DNA from: a virus
Direction: 5' to 3' (one strand)
IMG/VR virus record: IMGVR_UViG_3300022745_000007
Location: 1 to 44,163 of that record
Length of the DNA: 44,163 bases
The notes below the pieces were generated by a model. That model was not told the origin of the DNA, ran no database searches, and saw only the letters and a list, made by a program, of their open reading frames with translations. Positions 32,939 to 39,677 of the stretch are shown here, in pieces. Each line of letters starts with the position of its first letter. Within the stretch, counting starts at the first letter, position 1. A program made the translations under genes and the position numbers.

Positions 32939-32963
32939 GGCGATTTCTCCTTTACAAGCCGCA

Positions 32964-32992
32964 TATTACCGTGGCTATAGTAATTACGCAAT
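32964..32992 (-). promoter_or_regulatory. Candidate leftward promoter for the replication operon
   Basis: Read leftward: TTGCGT, 17-base spacer, TAATAT, ending about 25 bases before the helicase ATG. GTAATTAC lies between the two boxes (32980-32987), where a repressor could block RNA polymerase. It stands back to back with the rightward primase promoter. Confidence 0.5.
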
Positions 32993-33008
32993 GCTGAATT
33001 TTTGTGGG

Positions 33009-33046
33009 TTGACATCCCACCCGGTTGGTAATAGCGTCTCAGACGC
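33009..33046 (+). promoter_or_regulatory. Rightward promoter/operator region of the primase gene
   Basis: TTGACA at 33009-33014 is a perfect -35, but TAATAG at 33029-33034 is only 14 bases on, so a standard sigma-70 promoter is doubtful without an activator or another factor. It is followed by the perfect dyad GCGTCT-C-AGACGC (33034-33046), a likely operator or 5' hairpin. The 133-bp divergent gap has no gene. Confidence 0.4.
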
Positions 33047-33071
33047 CCACAGCGAGAAGTGAGTTAACGCC

Positions 33072-35069
33072 ATGATCTCCCCCCGTCATCAAGCCGCCAA
33101 AGACCTCGCAGAATGCGGTATCCCGGTTTTTCCCTGCCTCCCTGGCCGGAAAGACCCTGCGACGCCCCATGGTTTTCTGGATGCGACGACGGATCAGGCT
33201 ATCATTGATGCTTGGTGGGGTGTGGCGGATTACAACGTGGCGTTTGAGCCGGGCAAGGCCGGTCTGTGCGTGGTCGATGTTGATGATAAAGCCGGGAAGT
33301 CCGGGTCCAGCAGCCTGTTCGGGCTGGAAATGACCTATGGGGAACTGAACCCCGGCTTTGTCGTCAACACCCCATCGGGTGGGCGGCACCTGTATTTCAA
33401 AGGATCCATGGCACCTTCGGCCAACAAGCTTGGCGACGGGCTGGACATTCGGGGCGAGCGCAGCTATGTCCTGCTGCCCCCCAGCATCGTAGGCGGCAAG
33501 CTCTATACGTCCCCAAGCCCCCTGTGGGCAGAGACATGGCAGCTTGATCAGGTGCCGTCATGGATCAAGACTGCTGTCGCGTCTCCTGTCACCTATGAGG
33601 CGCGTGATGCAGCCGAAGGGATTGAGATTGACAGCCATGTGAATTTCGTCCGGGCGGAAACCTATCTTATGTCCCTGGCTGACGAAGGCGACGTTGCCGT
33701 CGCTGGTCAGGGGGGCAATGACAGGACGTTCCGGGTAATCAATCGGGTGATGGATTTAGGCTTGTCACCCGAGGCGGCCTGTGCTTTAATTAGCGCAGTT
33801 TGGAACCCTGCTTGCATCCCTCCCTGGTCCGACGTTGAATTGCAAACGCTGGTGAGGAATTGCGCAAAGTACCGTCAAAATCAGGCGGGATGCGAAGGGG
33901 TTCAGGACGGGCAGAAGGCTTTCGCTGTGGCGCTGGAAGCCCTTGGTATCACTGGGGAGATTGGCGTTGACCCTGATACATGCCCGTCCATTACCGCCAC
34001 ACTCTCCCCCAAAGAAAAGCAGTTAGCCGCACAGGCCAAATTCAATTTCCGTGGTGCTGAAGGCCGCGCACGAGCCCGCCTGACCGCTAAGAAGCGGGAA
34101 TGGCTGCTGGACGGCCTTGTCCGCTATGGTGAGACGATGCTGATCGTCGCTGACCCACGATCCTTTAAGTCCTTTATCACCCAGCACATTGCCTTGTCTG
34201 TGGCCCATGGCCTGCCCCTGTGGGGGCGGGCGGTCAAGCAGGGACTGGCGGTCTATGTGGCGGCGGAAGGCCGTCATGGCATTGAGAATGACCGCCGGGA
34301 CGCATGGGAAAATGCCAACCATATTGTTGAAGACACTGAAGACTTCATTGTGACCGACGGGGTTCAGGTCTCCATGGTCGAGAGCGTCGAAGCCTTCATC
34401 GAAGGGCTACGCGGGCTGCCAAAGCAGCCTACCCTGATCGTGCTGGACACGATGGCCAAATGTATGCTGGGCATGGATGAAAATTCGGCTAAGGATGTTG
34501 GCTACCTGACCAGCTTTGTTGACCGGCTCAAGAATGAATTTGGGTGCACCGTGATCGTGCTGCACCACACCGCCAAGAACGGGAACAAGGTCAGCCCGCG
34601 CGGATCAGGGGCTTTGCTGGGCAATTTTGACAACGTCTTGTCACTCACCCGCGAAGGGAAGAGCAAGGTTGTCAAGGTCGAAGTCCAGAAGTTCAAGGAC
34701 GACGAAGAGCCCGAAGCCCCTTTAGTGTTGGCGGGGGAGACTGAAGGAGATAGCCTTGTGTTCTCTCTCGCCAATCCCGAAGTGGTGGCTGAAGCTGAAG
34801 AACAATACAGCCCTCTGTCAACCAGCAATATAGGGCGGGTTCTGGCAGATTTCTCCGAACCGATAGGGTCGGATGTGCTGGTGAGGGCCATTGTCATGCA
34901 GACGGCTAAGGCGCATGACACGCCTGATGATATTGAACACAATGTGGCTGAGACGCTGAAACGACTTAACGCAATGATCCGGAAAAATCCGTGGAAATAT
35001 ATCGCTTATGTCAACTCTATGCCCGGCAGGCCGGACATGTGGCAGGGAACTACCCCCACCCCTAAATAG
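33072..35069 (+). CDS. Primase-polymerase / RepA-like helicase fusion
   Basis: 665 residues. The N-terminal Prim-Pol domain (about 5-190) has D69-x-D71 (CVVDVDDK), His106 (TPSGGRHLYF) and Asp125 (GDGLDIRG). After a PriCT-like helical linker comes an AAA_25/RepA-type RecA-fold ATPase with a Walker A variant ADPRSFKSF (360-368; Lys366), Walker B VLDTMAKC (Asp459) and LHHTAKNG near 500. It primes and unwinds phage DNA at the origin. It is the only + strand gene of the replication part, set off by divergent promoters and a hairpin at its end. The ribosome site is weak. Confidence 0.88.
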   Translation: MISPRHQAAKDLAECGIPVFPCLPGRKDPATPHGFLDATTDQAIIDAWWGVADYNVAFEPGKAGLCVVDVDDKAGKSGSSSLFGLEMTYGELNPGFVVNTPSGGRHLYFKGSMAPSANKLGDGLDIRGERSYVLLPPSIVGGKLYTSPSPLWAETWQLDQVPSWIKTAVASPVTYEARDAAEGIEIDSHVNFVRAETYLMSLADEGDVAVAGQGGNDRTFRVINRVMDLGLSPEAACALISAVWNPACIPPWSDVELQTLVRNCAKYRQNQAGCEGVQDGQKAFAVALEALGITGEIGVDPDTCPSITATLSPKEKQLAAQAKFNFRGAEGRARARLTAKKREWLLDGLVRYGETMLIVADPRSFKSFITQHIALSVAHGLPLWGRAVKQGLAVYVAAEGRHGIENDRRDAWENANHIVEDTEDFIVTDGVQVSMVESVEAFIEGLRGLPKQPTLIVLDTMAKCMLGMDENSAKDVGYLTSFVDRLKNEFGCTVIVLHHTAKNGNKVSPRGSGALLGNFDNVLSLTREGKSKVVKVEVQKFKDDEEPEAPLVLAGETEGDSLVFSLANPEVVAEAEEQYSPLSTSNIGRVLADFSEPIGSDVLVRAIVMQTAKAHDTPDDIEHNVAETLKRLNAMIRKNPWKYIAYVNSMPGRPDMWQGTTPTPK

Positions 35070-35077
35070 GGTGGGGG
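35053..35077. terminator. Bidirectional hairpin between primase and early genes
   Basis: CCCCCACCC (35053-35061), loop CTAAATA, GGGTGGGGG (35069-35077): nine perfect GC-rich pairs that include the primase stop codon. No clear U-tract follows on either side. It lies between converging genes, so it probably ends or stabilises both messages. Confidence 0.65.
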
Positions 35078-35089
35078 CATTGGCCAAAG

Positions 35090-35287
35090 TCACACAATCG
35101 GATCCCCAAGGATTGGTGCCCCGATGGAGTAGACCAGAGGAGTAGAGTTGTCATACCAAGACCAGTATTCGTCACCCCCGTACCCTAATTCCCAGAGCCA
35201 AGCATTATGCATGACCACATCGGCTGAATAGTACCCCAGCCACATGTTCCGAAAATAGTCAGCTTCTACCGTTCTTTCGCGCGACAT
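35090..35287 (-). CDS. 65-residue aromatic-rich protein, unknown
   Basis: Start at ATG 35287 with GGGAGG seven bases upstream; the longer upstream frame has none. The protein (start MSRERTVEADYF) has five Trp and seven Tyr in 65 residues, mostly in NAWLWELGYGGDEYWSWYD. No family recognised. It is the last gene of the leftward early cluster and overlaps the gene before it by 29 bases. Confidence 0.6.
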   Translation of the reverse strand: MSRERTVEADYFRNMWLGYYSADVVMHNAWLWELGYGGDEYWSWYDNSTPLVYSIGAPILGDPIV

Positions 35288-35672
35288 GGTCAAACCTCCC
35301 GTCTTCTTCAGGGCTTCCGTTCTGCCCGTGCCAAATGGTAGGACGGGCCAGCATACGCAAGCCCGTTCGATGGTTGATCCTCTCAACCGGAACCCCGATT
35401 GTGAAATAGCGCCTCGCCAGCAGGTTACGCTTCACGATGGACGCCAGAGCTTGCATGAAATAATACCGGCCATCTGACCGCATGGCCACTTCGGGTGGCC
35501 AGAGGATATCGGCCAGTTCGGCTGTTGTGAGGTTCCGGGGATAAGCCAGATTGTCTAGAGCTGCTTTCACGTATGGAGTAATGACCCATTCCACATACCC
35601 CCGGACACGCTCTTGACAGGCTTCCCTGACCCTCAAAAAGTCGGCTGTGTTAGGTGGTGGTCCCTTTGGCAT
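35259..35672 (-). CDS. 137-residue basic protein, possible DNA-binding
   Basis: Start at ATG 35672 (GAGG six bases upstream) rather than the GTG at 35684. The middle (LTTAELADILWPPEVAMRSD, then YYFMQALASIVKRNLLARRY) has the helix pattern of a winged helix, and the protein is Arg-rich. It could be a phage regulator. No family match can be named. A stable hairpin lies just after its upstream neighbour. Confidence 0.6.
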   Translation of the reverse strand: MPKGPPPNTADFLRVREACQERVRGYVEWVITPYVKAALDNLAYPRNLTTAELADILWPPEVAMRSDGRYYFMQALASIVKRNLLARRYFTIGVPVERINHRTGLRMLARPTIWHGQNGSPEEDGRFDHVARKNGRS

Positions 35673-35704
35673 GATGTACCTCACAGATTGCCACAGATAA
35701 CCAG

Positions 35705-35724
35705 AAGGGGGCTTTCGCCCCCTT
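35705..35724 (-). terminator. Hairpin with GAAA tetraloop
   Basis: Read leftward: AAGGGGGC, loop GAAA, GCCCCCTT. The GNRA loop closed by C-G makes a very stable RNA hairpin. It follows the 41-residue gene and precedes the 137-residue gene; the U-tract is poor, so it may act as an mRNA stabiliser or partial terminator. Confidence 0.55.
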
Positions 35725-35726
35725 TG

Positions 35727-35852
35727 TCACCGCAGTCCGTCCGGCAGATGGTGCCGGATTGCTTCAAGGATTTCCAGAGCCTCAAGGGGCAGGACGCCCC
35801 CGTAGTGCTCCAGAAGTTCCTGATAAATGTCCATTGCCTGCTGTTCAGTCAT
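35727..35852 (-). CDS. 41-residue helical protein, unknown
   Basis: AAGGAG six bases before ATG 35852 decides the start. The product (start MTEQQAMDIYQELLEH) is a short amphipathic helical protein, Leu/Glu-rich. It overlaps the upstream gene by eight bases. Function unknown. Confidence 0.5.
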   Translation of the reverse strand: MTEQQAMDIYQELLEHYGGVLPLEALEILEAIRHHLPDGLR

Positions 35853-36060
35853 GCAGTTCTCCTTTCTCATCTGCTTGGAACAAAATATGCTGGCCGAACA
35901 TATCCATGATTTTCCTTTCTTTGTCAATAAGGCCCTTTACACCGGGGGCGTTGCGCCGCCGGGGATCCTGATCCTGCGCAATCCGGATCATGTCCAGATG
36001 TACCTTGAGCGCCGTCCAGATGATGGCCATTTCGGACGGTTTCAGAATGATTGTCAGCAT
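35845..36060 (-). CDS. 71-residue helical protein, unknown
   Basis: AAGGGGGGATA precedes ATG 36060. The protein begins MLTIILKPSEMAIIWTALKV, helical throughout, with a basic middle (QDQDPRRRNAPGVKGLIDKERK). Its ATG lies next to the stop of the upstream gene. No family recognised. Confidence 0.6.
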   Translation of the reverse strand: MLTIILKPSEMAIIWTALKVHLDMIRIAQDQDPRRRNAPGVKGLIDKERKIMDMFGQHILFQADEKGELHD

Positions 36061-36629
36061 TATCCCCCCTTATGGGAAATTTTCCCACCGCACAGACGGG
36101 TGCCAATGCTAGCATCAACCTTGCCCCCGTCGGCGACGATCCGCAGCAGAGACGACGGCGGGTTGCCATGCTCATCAACAATCAGGTCTTTGCCAAGCGC
36201 CGCGACACGGAGGCAAGCAGAGTGAATGCTGGGTCTCCAGCCGCTTTCAAGGCTTACAAGGCCATTGGATCCATGTGTATGGAACGCCGCAGAGAACCCG
36301 ATAATGACACCACCCGCATAGTAACGGTGGTGCTGCTGGGCAACTAGGACGCCTTCAATGGCGAACTCCCCTGTCGGGCTGGTGCCATACAGGGCCGCGT
36401 AATAAACTTTCTTGACGCCGTTCCTTCCCTTTTCAACGGCGGGCACATCAACAAAATGCACTCCATCGGGCGGCATGGTGACTTCTGCAGGCACCATCCA
36501 CGACCGGATGTTTTTCCGTGCTGGGTTCGTAGTGTACCATTGGCTTGACCGGCGGGTGCGGTCAACACGGACACCAATGATTTCCCCAGTTTCGGTATTG
36601 ACCCCAAACCGGCAATTAAATTTCGTCAT
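36060..36629 (-). CDS. 189-residue protein, unknown
   Basis: AAGGAG eight bases before ATG 36629. Mixed alpha/beta composition with many Gly, Val and His (VAQQHHRYYAGGVIIGFSAA). The N-terminus (CRFGVNTETGEIIGVRVDR) and SSLLRIVADGGKVDAS at the end are distinctive, but I cannot match them to a family. Linked to its neighbours by overlaps at both ends, so it is part of the early leftward operon. Confidence 0.65.
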   Translation of the reverse strand: MTKFNCRFGVNTETGEIIGVRVDRTRRSSQWYTTNPARKNIRSWMVPAEVTMPPDGVHFVDVPAVEKGRNGVKKVYYAALYGTSPTGEFAIEGVLVAQQHHRYYAGGVIIGFSAAFHTHGSNGLVSLESGWRPSIHSACLRVAALGKDLIVDEHGNPPSSLLRIVADGGKVDASIGTRLCGGKISHKGG

Positions 36630-37060
36630 TTCGCCAACTCCTTCATACGATCGATAAGATCAGAGTAATTCGCGCCCCTAGCCCTGTGCAGGCCTGCGAG
36701 AATCAGAGCATCCCATTCAACCCGGTTCTGACCGGTTGAGGCAATCTCGACGTTTTCGAGCTCCCGGAAGGTCTTGAGGAATGCCCCGAACCCGTTCCCC
36801 TTGGTTGAGAATGGGTGTTCAGGCGGTTCGACCCTTGGCAGAGCATCCAGCCAGCCGTGAGGCAGCTTGCCTACCCCGCCGCCAGTGAGCCTGATCCAGT
36901 CCCCGAACCGGGACAACATGGCCCTGTGAACCGTCCCCTCTTTGGTGACGATCATCCAAGGCAGGCACTTCTGTTTGCTGTTGCGCACCCCTGACCGGGG
37001 GATGGACTTGGAAAACACTCCGGCCAGTGTGTCGAGTGTCAGCGTTGCGATAGCGGGCAT
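36626..37060 (-). CDS. 144-residue protein, unknown
   Basis: AGGAG nine bases before ATG 37060. The protein has a beta-like first half (CLPWMIVTKEGTVHRAMLS) and a helical C-terminus (WDALILAGLHRARGANYSDL, IDRMKELAK). No motif recognised. It overlaps the next gene by four bases (ATGA). Confidence 0.65.
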   Translation of the reverse strand: MPAIATLTLDTLAGVFSKSIPRSGVRNSKQKCLPWMIVTKEGTVHRAMLSRFGDWIRLTGGGVGKLPHGWLDALPRVEPPEHPFSTKGNGFGAFLKTFRELENVEIASTGQNRVEWDALILAGLHRARGANYSDLIDRMKELAK

Positions 37061-37064
37061 GATC

Positions 37065-37571
37065 TTACGCTCCTACGCGATAAGGATGATCCAAGGATTG
37101 CCCCAAAGGCCATGTTGGCACGCCAGCGAAGAGATGGCGGCAGTTTGGTGCCACATTGCCCTCACCGGGGAAGGTTGCCAGAGCATACCATTCTGCATCC
37201 GAAGCGAACTGTGGGGCATAGTAGGTACCATCTTCCCGCTGGCGCGTGGCCCATACCGGGACATGGTCCATTGTGAACCTGTTGATGAACTTGGCTTTGG
37301 CCTGCTCAAGGGTCAGGGGACGCACTGTCTTCCCTGTCATATGACCTCCAACGGCGCGGTATAACTGGGCTTTTGAGCCATATTTCAGGCCGTTGAACTT
37401 ATATTGATACCGTGATGGGTTGACACTGACCAAGACACGGGTAGCTGCCCCGCATTCTTTGCCGTTCCAGTCCAAGAGGATCAGGGTCGGGGGACCAGCC
37501 ACCGCAGTATCATCCGCAGGGATGTATTTAGCGATACCAGACCCATTCGCGAAATATTCTTTCCACATCAT
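37065..37571 (-). CDS. 168-residue protein, unknown
   Basis: Start at the double ATG (37571/37568) after GGGGGTGTGCT; the longer upstream frame overlaps the neighbouring gene and has no ribosome site. The protein mixes beta-like segments (GPPTLILLDWNGKECG) with LTLEQAKAKFINRFTMDHVP and aromatic C-terminal parts (SDAEWYALATFPGEG). No family recognised. Confidence 0.6.
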   Translation of the reverse strand: MMWKEYFANGSGIAKYIPADDTAVAGPPTLILLDWNGKECGAATRVLVSVNPSRYQYKFNGLKYGSKAQLYRAVGGHMTGKTVRPLTLEQAKAKFINRFTMDHVPVWATRQREDGTYYAPQFASDAEWYALATFPGEGNVAPNCRHLFAGVPTWPLGQSLDHPYRVGA

Positions 37572-37581
37572 AGCACACCCC

Positions 37582-37770
37582 CTAATCAAAATATTGGCCA
37601 CAAACCGCATTCCAGACTGCCACACCGTGGAAAGATGCGGCGTCTGCCTCAGCGAGGAAGGTATTAGCGTCATCCCCCGGCTGGAAGAAAATTTCCTCCC
37701 CATCTGACAGCCGGGTAATCGTGACAGAACCAATCTTGTCCTCTGTCACCCTATATTCCTCTGTGGTCAT
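37582..37770 (-). CDS. 62-residue acidic protein, unknown
   Basis: Start ATG 37770 after GAGGTGTGCT, the same leader as the next gene has. Acidic, beta-like start (YRVTEDKIGSVTITRL) and a helical C-terminus. Such small acidic early proteins often bind host enzymes, but nothing specific can be said. Confidence 0.6.
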   Translation of the reverse strand: MTTEEYRVTEDKIGSVTITRLSDGEEIFFQPGDDANTFLAEADAASFHGVAVWNAVCGQYFD

Positions 37771-37796
37771 AGCACACCTCATTGTTAGGGGTTACG

Positions 37797-37812
37797 CCAG
37801 ATCACCATCTGG
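37797..37812 (-). other. Small hairpin between early genes
   Basis: CCAGAT, loop of four, ATCTGG in the 73-bp gap between the genes at 37582-37770 and 37844-38041. No U-tract follows, so it is not a good terminator; it may shape mRNA processing. Confidence 0.4.
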
Positions 37813-37843
37813 GATGATGACCTGTGGAAACCTCTAATCGCCC

Positions 37844-38041
37844 TCACAGCCTTCCGGGGGGAGTGTGGATCAAGCTAATTTCGTCATCGATTAGGAAATA
37901 GACTTCTTCGCCTGCGGCCCTGCCATAGCCCCTAAGGCTGTCTTCGACGTACATCCAGTACGTTAGTTTGACCTCTTCTTCATCGTCACAGCCATACACC
38001 GTTCCGACGTTACTGACGACGACTTCATATTTGCTGGCCAT
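37844..38041 (-). CDS. 65-residue acidic protein, KYEV family member 1
   Basis: Start ATG 38041 with GAGG six bases upstream. Begins MASKYEVVVSNVGTVYG and continues acidic (DDEEEVKLTYWMYVED). Its N-terminus resembles that of the 63-residue protein encoded at 38548-38739 (MTNKYEVIVGTSS), and both have an aromatic Trp-x-x-Tyr-type core and a hydrophobic strand near the end, so they may be paralogues. Function unknown. Confidence 0.6.
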   Translation of the reverse strand: MASKYEVVVSNVGTVYGCDDEEEVKLTYWMYVEDSLRGYGRAAGEEVYFLIDDEISLIHTPPGRL

Positions 38042-38049
38042 GATCAACC

Positions 38050-38532
38050 TCATACAGCTTGGAAGACAGCAAATCCGCTGTCCAGACGGCGAATAGCGTC
38101 ATACCAATAATGACCAGCATCTGCTTGCAATGCAGCAAGCAACTGATCCAAGTCACTATTGGCAAAAGCGCACCTGTCATGCCCCCCGTTTGTGTCCAAG
38201 TACGCCTTGATTTTCTCAGCAGCCTTAGCCACCGCAGCACTGCCCTTGTCATACCCGTAGCCGTCCGCGGACACGCGGACGACTACGGGTAAGCCCAATA
38301 TATGCACATACGCCCACAGGTGGCTTGCGCCATCGCGCGGATATTTGACAGTCACGGTGGCGACGGGCTCGCCATACTGCAGGATGACCCAAGCGGACAT
38401 GATCCGGAATGCTGCGCGGTGCTGGTCATAGATCCTATCGGCGTTACCAATAGCATCACGGGCGGGGCGGTTGGTCCGGGTTTGGTCGCAGACCATGTTA
38501 TGCCGGGCGGCGGCTGCGTAGCGTGTGGTCAT
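38050..38532 (-). CDS. 160-residue protein, unknown
   Basis: CGGAG seven bases before ATG 38532. N-terminal helices (RYAAAARHNMVCDQTR), a beta-like middle (AWVILQYGEPVATVTVKYPR, LWAYVHILGLPVVVRVSADG) and a helical end. The middle could be a small alpha/beta domain. The gene contains a strong internal hairpin at 38254-38289. No family recognised. Confidence 0.65.
   Translation of the reverse strand: MTTRYAAAARHNMVCDQTRTNRPARDAIGNADRIYDQHRAAFRIMSAWVILQYGEPVATVTVKYPRDGASHLWAYVHILGLPVVVRVSADGYGYDKGSAAVAKAAEKIKAYLDTNGGHDRCAFANSDLDQLLAALQADAGHYWYDAIRRLDSGFAVFQAV
38254..38289. other. Large imperfect hairpin inside a coding sequence
   Basis: CCCGTAG (38254-38260) and CGTCCGCG (38262-38269) pair with CGCGGACG (38274-38281) and CTACGGG (38283-38289), with one C/A mismatch and a four-base loop: fifteen pairs, mostly GC. 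It codes part of the VVVRVSADGYGYD segment of the 160-residue protein. Confidence 0.85.
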
Positions 38533-38547
38533 GATATTACTCCGTTA

Positions 38548-38739
38548 TCAGATGTCTTGGGGATTGTCGGTCGAGCGAATGATCAGACCGTCCATCACGA
38601 GATGGACAGGGCCAATGCCAACAGCCGTAGCAAGCCATGCATAGTCCATCCAAGCAGATATGGCACCGTCCGCATTGTCATAGTCCCGCCATACCGGGCG
38701 GGACGATGTACCGACGATGACTTCATATTTATTGGTCAT
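38548..38739 (-). CDS. 63-residue protein, KYEV family member 2
   Basis: Start ATG 38739 with GGGGAGG seven bases upstream. Begins MTNKYEVIVGTSSRPVW, then DYDNADGAISAWMDYAWLA. Likely paralogue of the protein at 37844-38041. It overlaps the upstream gene by 11 bases. Function unknown. Confidence 0.6.
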   Translation of the reverse strand: MTNKYEVIVGTSSRPVWRDYDNADGAISAWMDYAWLATAVGIGPVHLVMDGLIIRSTDNPQDI

Positions 38740-38923
38740 GGTGGTTCCTCCCCGCCCATGGGACCAGCCCGTTTTCTTCCATGATGGTCTCCAGCAGAAC
38801 AATCACGCATTCAAACTCAGTGTCCGCCCGCGCAGACTGGAAGTCATTTTCACCCCTGTCAGAGGCTTTCGCTGCCCGCACCATGCGGCTAACGGCAGCG
38901 GCAATTTCGGCCTGTGTGGTCAT
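38729..38923 (-). CDS. 64-residue helical protein, unknown
   Basis: Start ATG 38923 with AGGAG seven bases upstream; the longer upstream frame overlaps the next gene and lacks a site. The protein (start MTTQAEIAAAVSRMVR) is helical and charged with a hydrophobic helix FECVIVLLETIMEENG. No family recognised. Confidence 0.6.
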   Translation of the reverse strand: MTTQAEIAAAVSRMVRAAKASDRGENDFQSARADTEFECVIVLLETIMEENGLVPWAGRNHHDQ

Positions 38924-38933
38924 GATGCATCTC

Positions 38934-39260
38934 CTAGAAATTTTCGTTGTAATAGCGCCACGCGTCCCATTCAGTTTCGAACGTCGCCACCGGATCATGC
39001 CTGCCGGGGATATGGAGTTCCCAAGGCTTCCATGCGTTACGATGCTCAACCCTGACGCCCTCACAGGCAAGCCACCATCTCGCATCTTCCAGGGTCGGTT
39101 CAAGGTGCAGACGCGGGTAGACGCCTGTCAGAGGCACCAGATACCAGCCTGCCCCGTAGCCTTCTATGTATGTCTGTTCGAGCCGGAACGTCTCGCCCCG
39201 ACCATGGCCTTTGTAACCGCCGTCTGCGGTTTTGGTGATAGTGGTTGGTGTGGCGGTCAT
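38934..39260 (-). CDS. 108-residue protein, first gene of the leftward early operon
   Basis: Start ATG 39260 with GGAG eight bases upstream, where the ribosome site is held in the loop of a small hairpin (39262-39279). The protein has a Thr-rich start (MTATPTTITKTADGG) and an aromatic C-terminal half (EDARWWLACEGVRVEHRNAW, DAWRYYNENF) with a mixed alpha/beta look. Function unknown. All 13 early genes could be read from one promoter upstream. Confidence 0.6.
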   Translation of the reverse strand: MTATPTTITKTADGGYKGHGRGETFRLEQTYIEGYGAGWYLVPLTGVYPRLHLEPTLEDARWWLACEGVRVEHRNAWKPWELHIPGRHDPVATFETEWDAWRYYNENF

Positions 39261-39261
39261 G

Positions 39262-39279
39262 ATGTTAACTCCATAACAT
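39262..39279 (-). promoter_or_regulatory. Hairpin presenting the ribosome site of the first early gene
   Basis: Read leftward: ATGTTA, loop TGGAGT, TAACAT, then C and the start codon ATG. The GGAG sits in the loop and the stem ends one base before the ATG. A six-pair AU-rich stem could melt with temperature or be stabilised by a protein. Confidence 0.5.
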
Positions 39280-39299
39280 GAGGTTGCCGTTTCGACCCA

Positions 39300-39518
39300 C
39301 ACCCCTGATTGAGGGGTGACATGGGGTTGCCAAAGGCCAGCGGCAGGGGCTGGCCTTGAGGAACACCGTGTCGGGTTCAGATGTTACATGATTAGCTTAC
39401 GCATCTTGTGTTTTCGCGCCCCACCATCACATGGGTTTCGTCTTACCCGGCCCTTGACCGAGATAGGGTGCATTGAGGGTTGGCCCTCTGTATGGCCTTA
39501 AGACCGCTTTTGGTCTTA
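39300..39518. other. Chain of short hairpins in non-coding DNA
   Basis: Successive inverted repeats: CACCCCT/AGGGGTG (39300-39318), AAGGCCAGC/GCTGGCCTT (39333-39357), GAAC-CC/GG-GTTC (39361-39378), AGATG/CATCT (39379-39406), GGGT/ACCC (39433-39448), CCCT/AGGG (39451-39468), GAGGG/CCCTC (39475-39488) and TAAGACC/GGTCTTA (39499-39518). No reading frame with a ribosome site lies here. Strand is undecided: as RNA it would be either a 5' leader of the leftward early operon or a rightward non-coding RNA. Individual 4-5-bp hairpins could be chance; the 7- and 9-bp ones are not likely to be. Confidence 0.6.
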
Positions 39519-39522
39519 TTGT

Positions 39523-39644
39523 GACGGTTTTAAGTTTACCGTCCTCTGAGGTAGCCTAGGCTAGCCCGCAATCTGGCGTCACCCTCCCGAAGGGGGGCGA
39601 CTGGATTGTGGTAGCCGCTTGGCTCACTCAACACGGTAAACTTA
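39523..39644. ncRNA. Branched structured element closed by a 12-bp stem
   Basis: TAAGTTTACCGT (39531-39542) is exactly complementary to ACGGTAAACTTA (39633-39644), enclosing 90 bases. Inside lie the palindrome TAGCCTAGGCTA (39552-39563), a long rod (39566-39573 with 39604-39611, capped by CCCTCC/GGGGGG at 39582-39597) and AGCC/GGCT (39613-39624): a cloverleaf-like shape. A competing hairpin, GACGGT/ACCGTC (39523-39543), uses the same left arm, so two folds exclude each other. Leftward reading gives a UUCG tetraloop in the rod; rightward reading gives more G-U pairs. It is not a tRNA (no T-loop, wrong stem lengths). Confidence 0.45.
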
Positions 39645-39677
39645 CCTGGTGATTTGTCGGAAATCAACTATACTAAA

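Noticed and set aside
39523-39644. tRNA gene in the branched element
   Set aside because: The closing stem has 12 pairs instead of 7, there is no T-loop motif and the arms do not match a tRNA cloverleaf.
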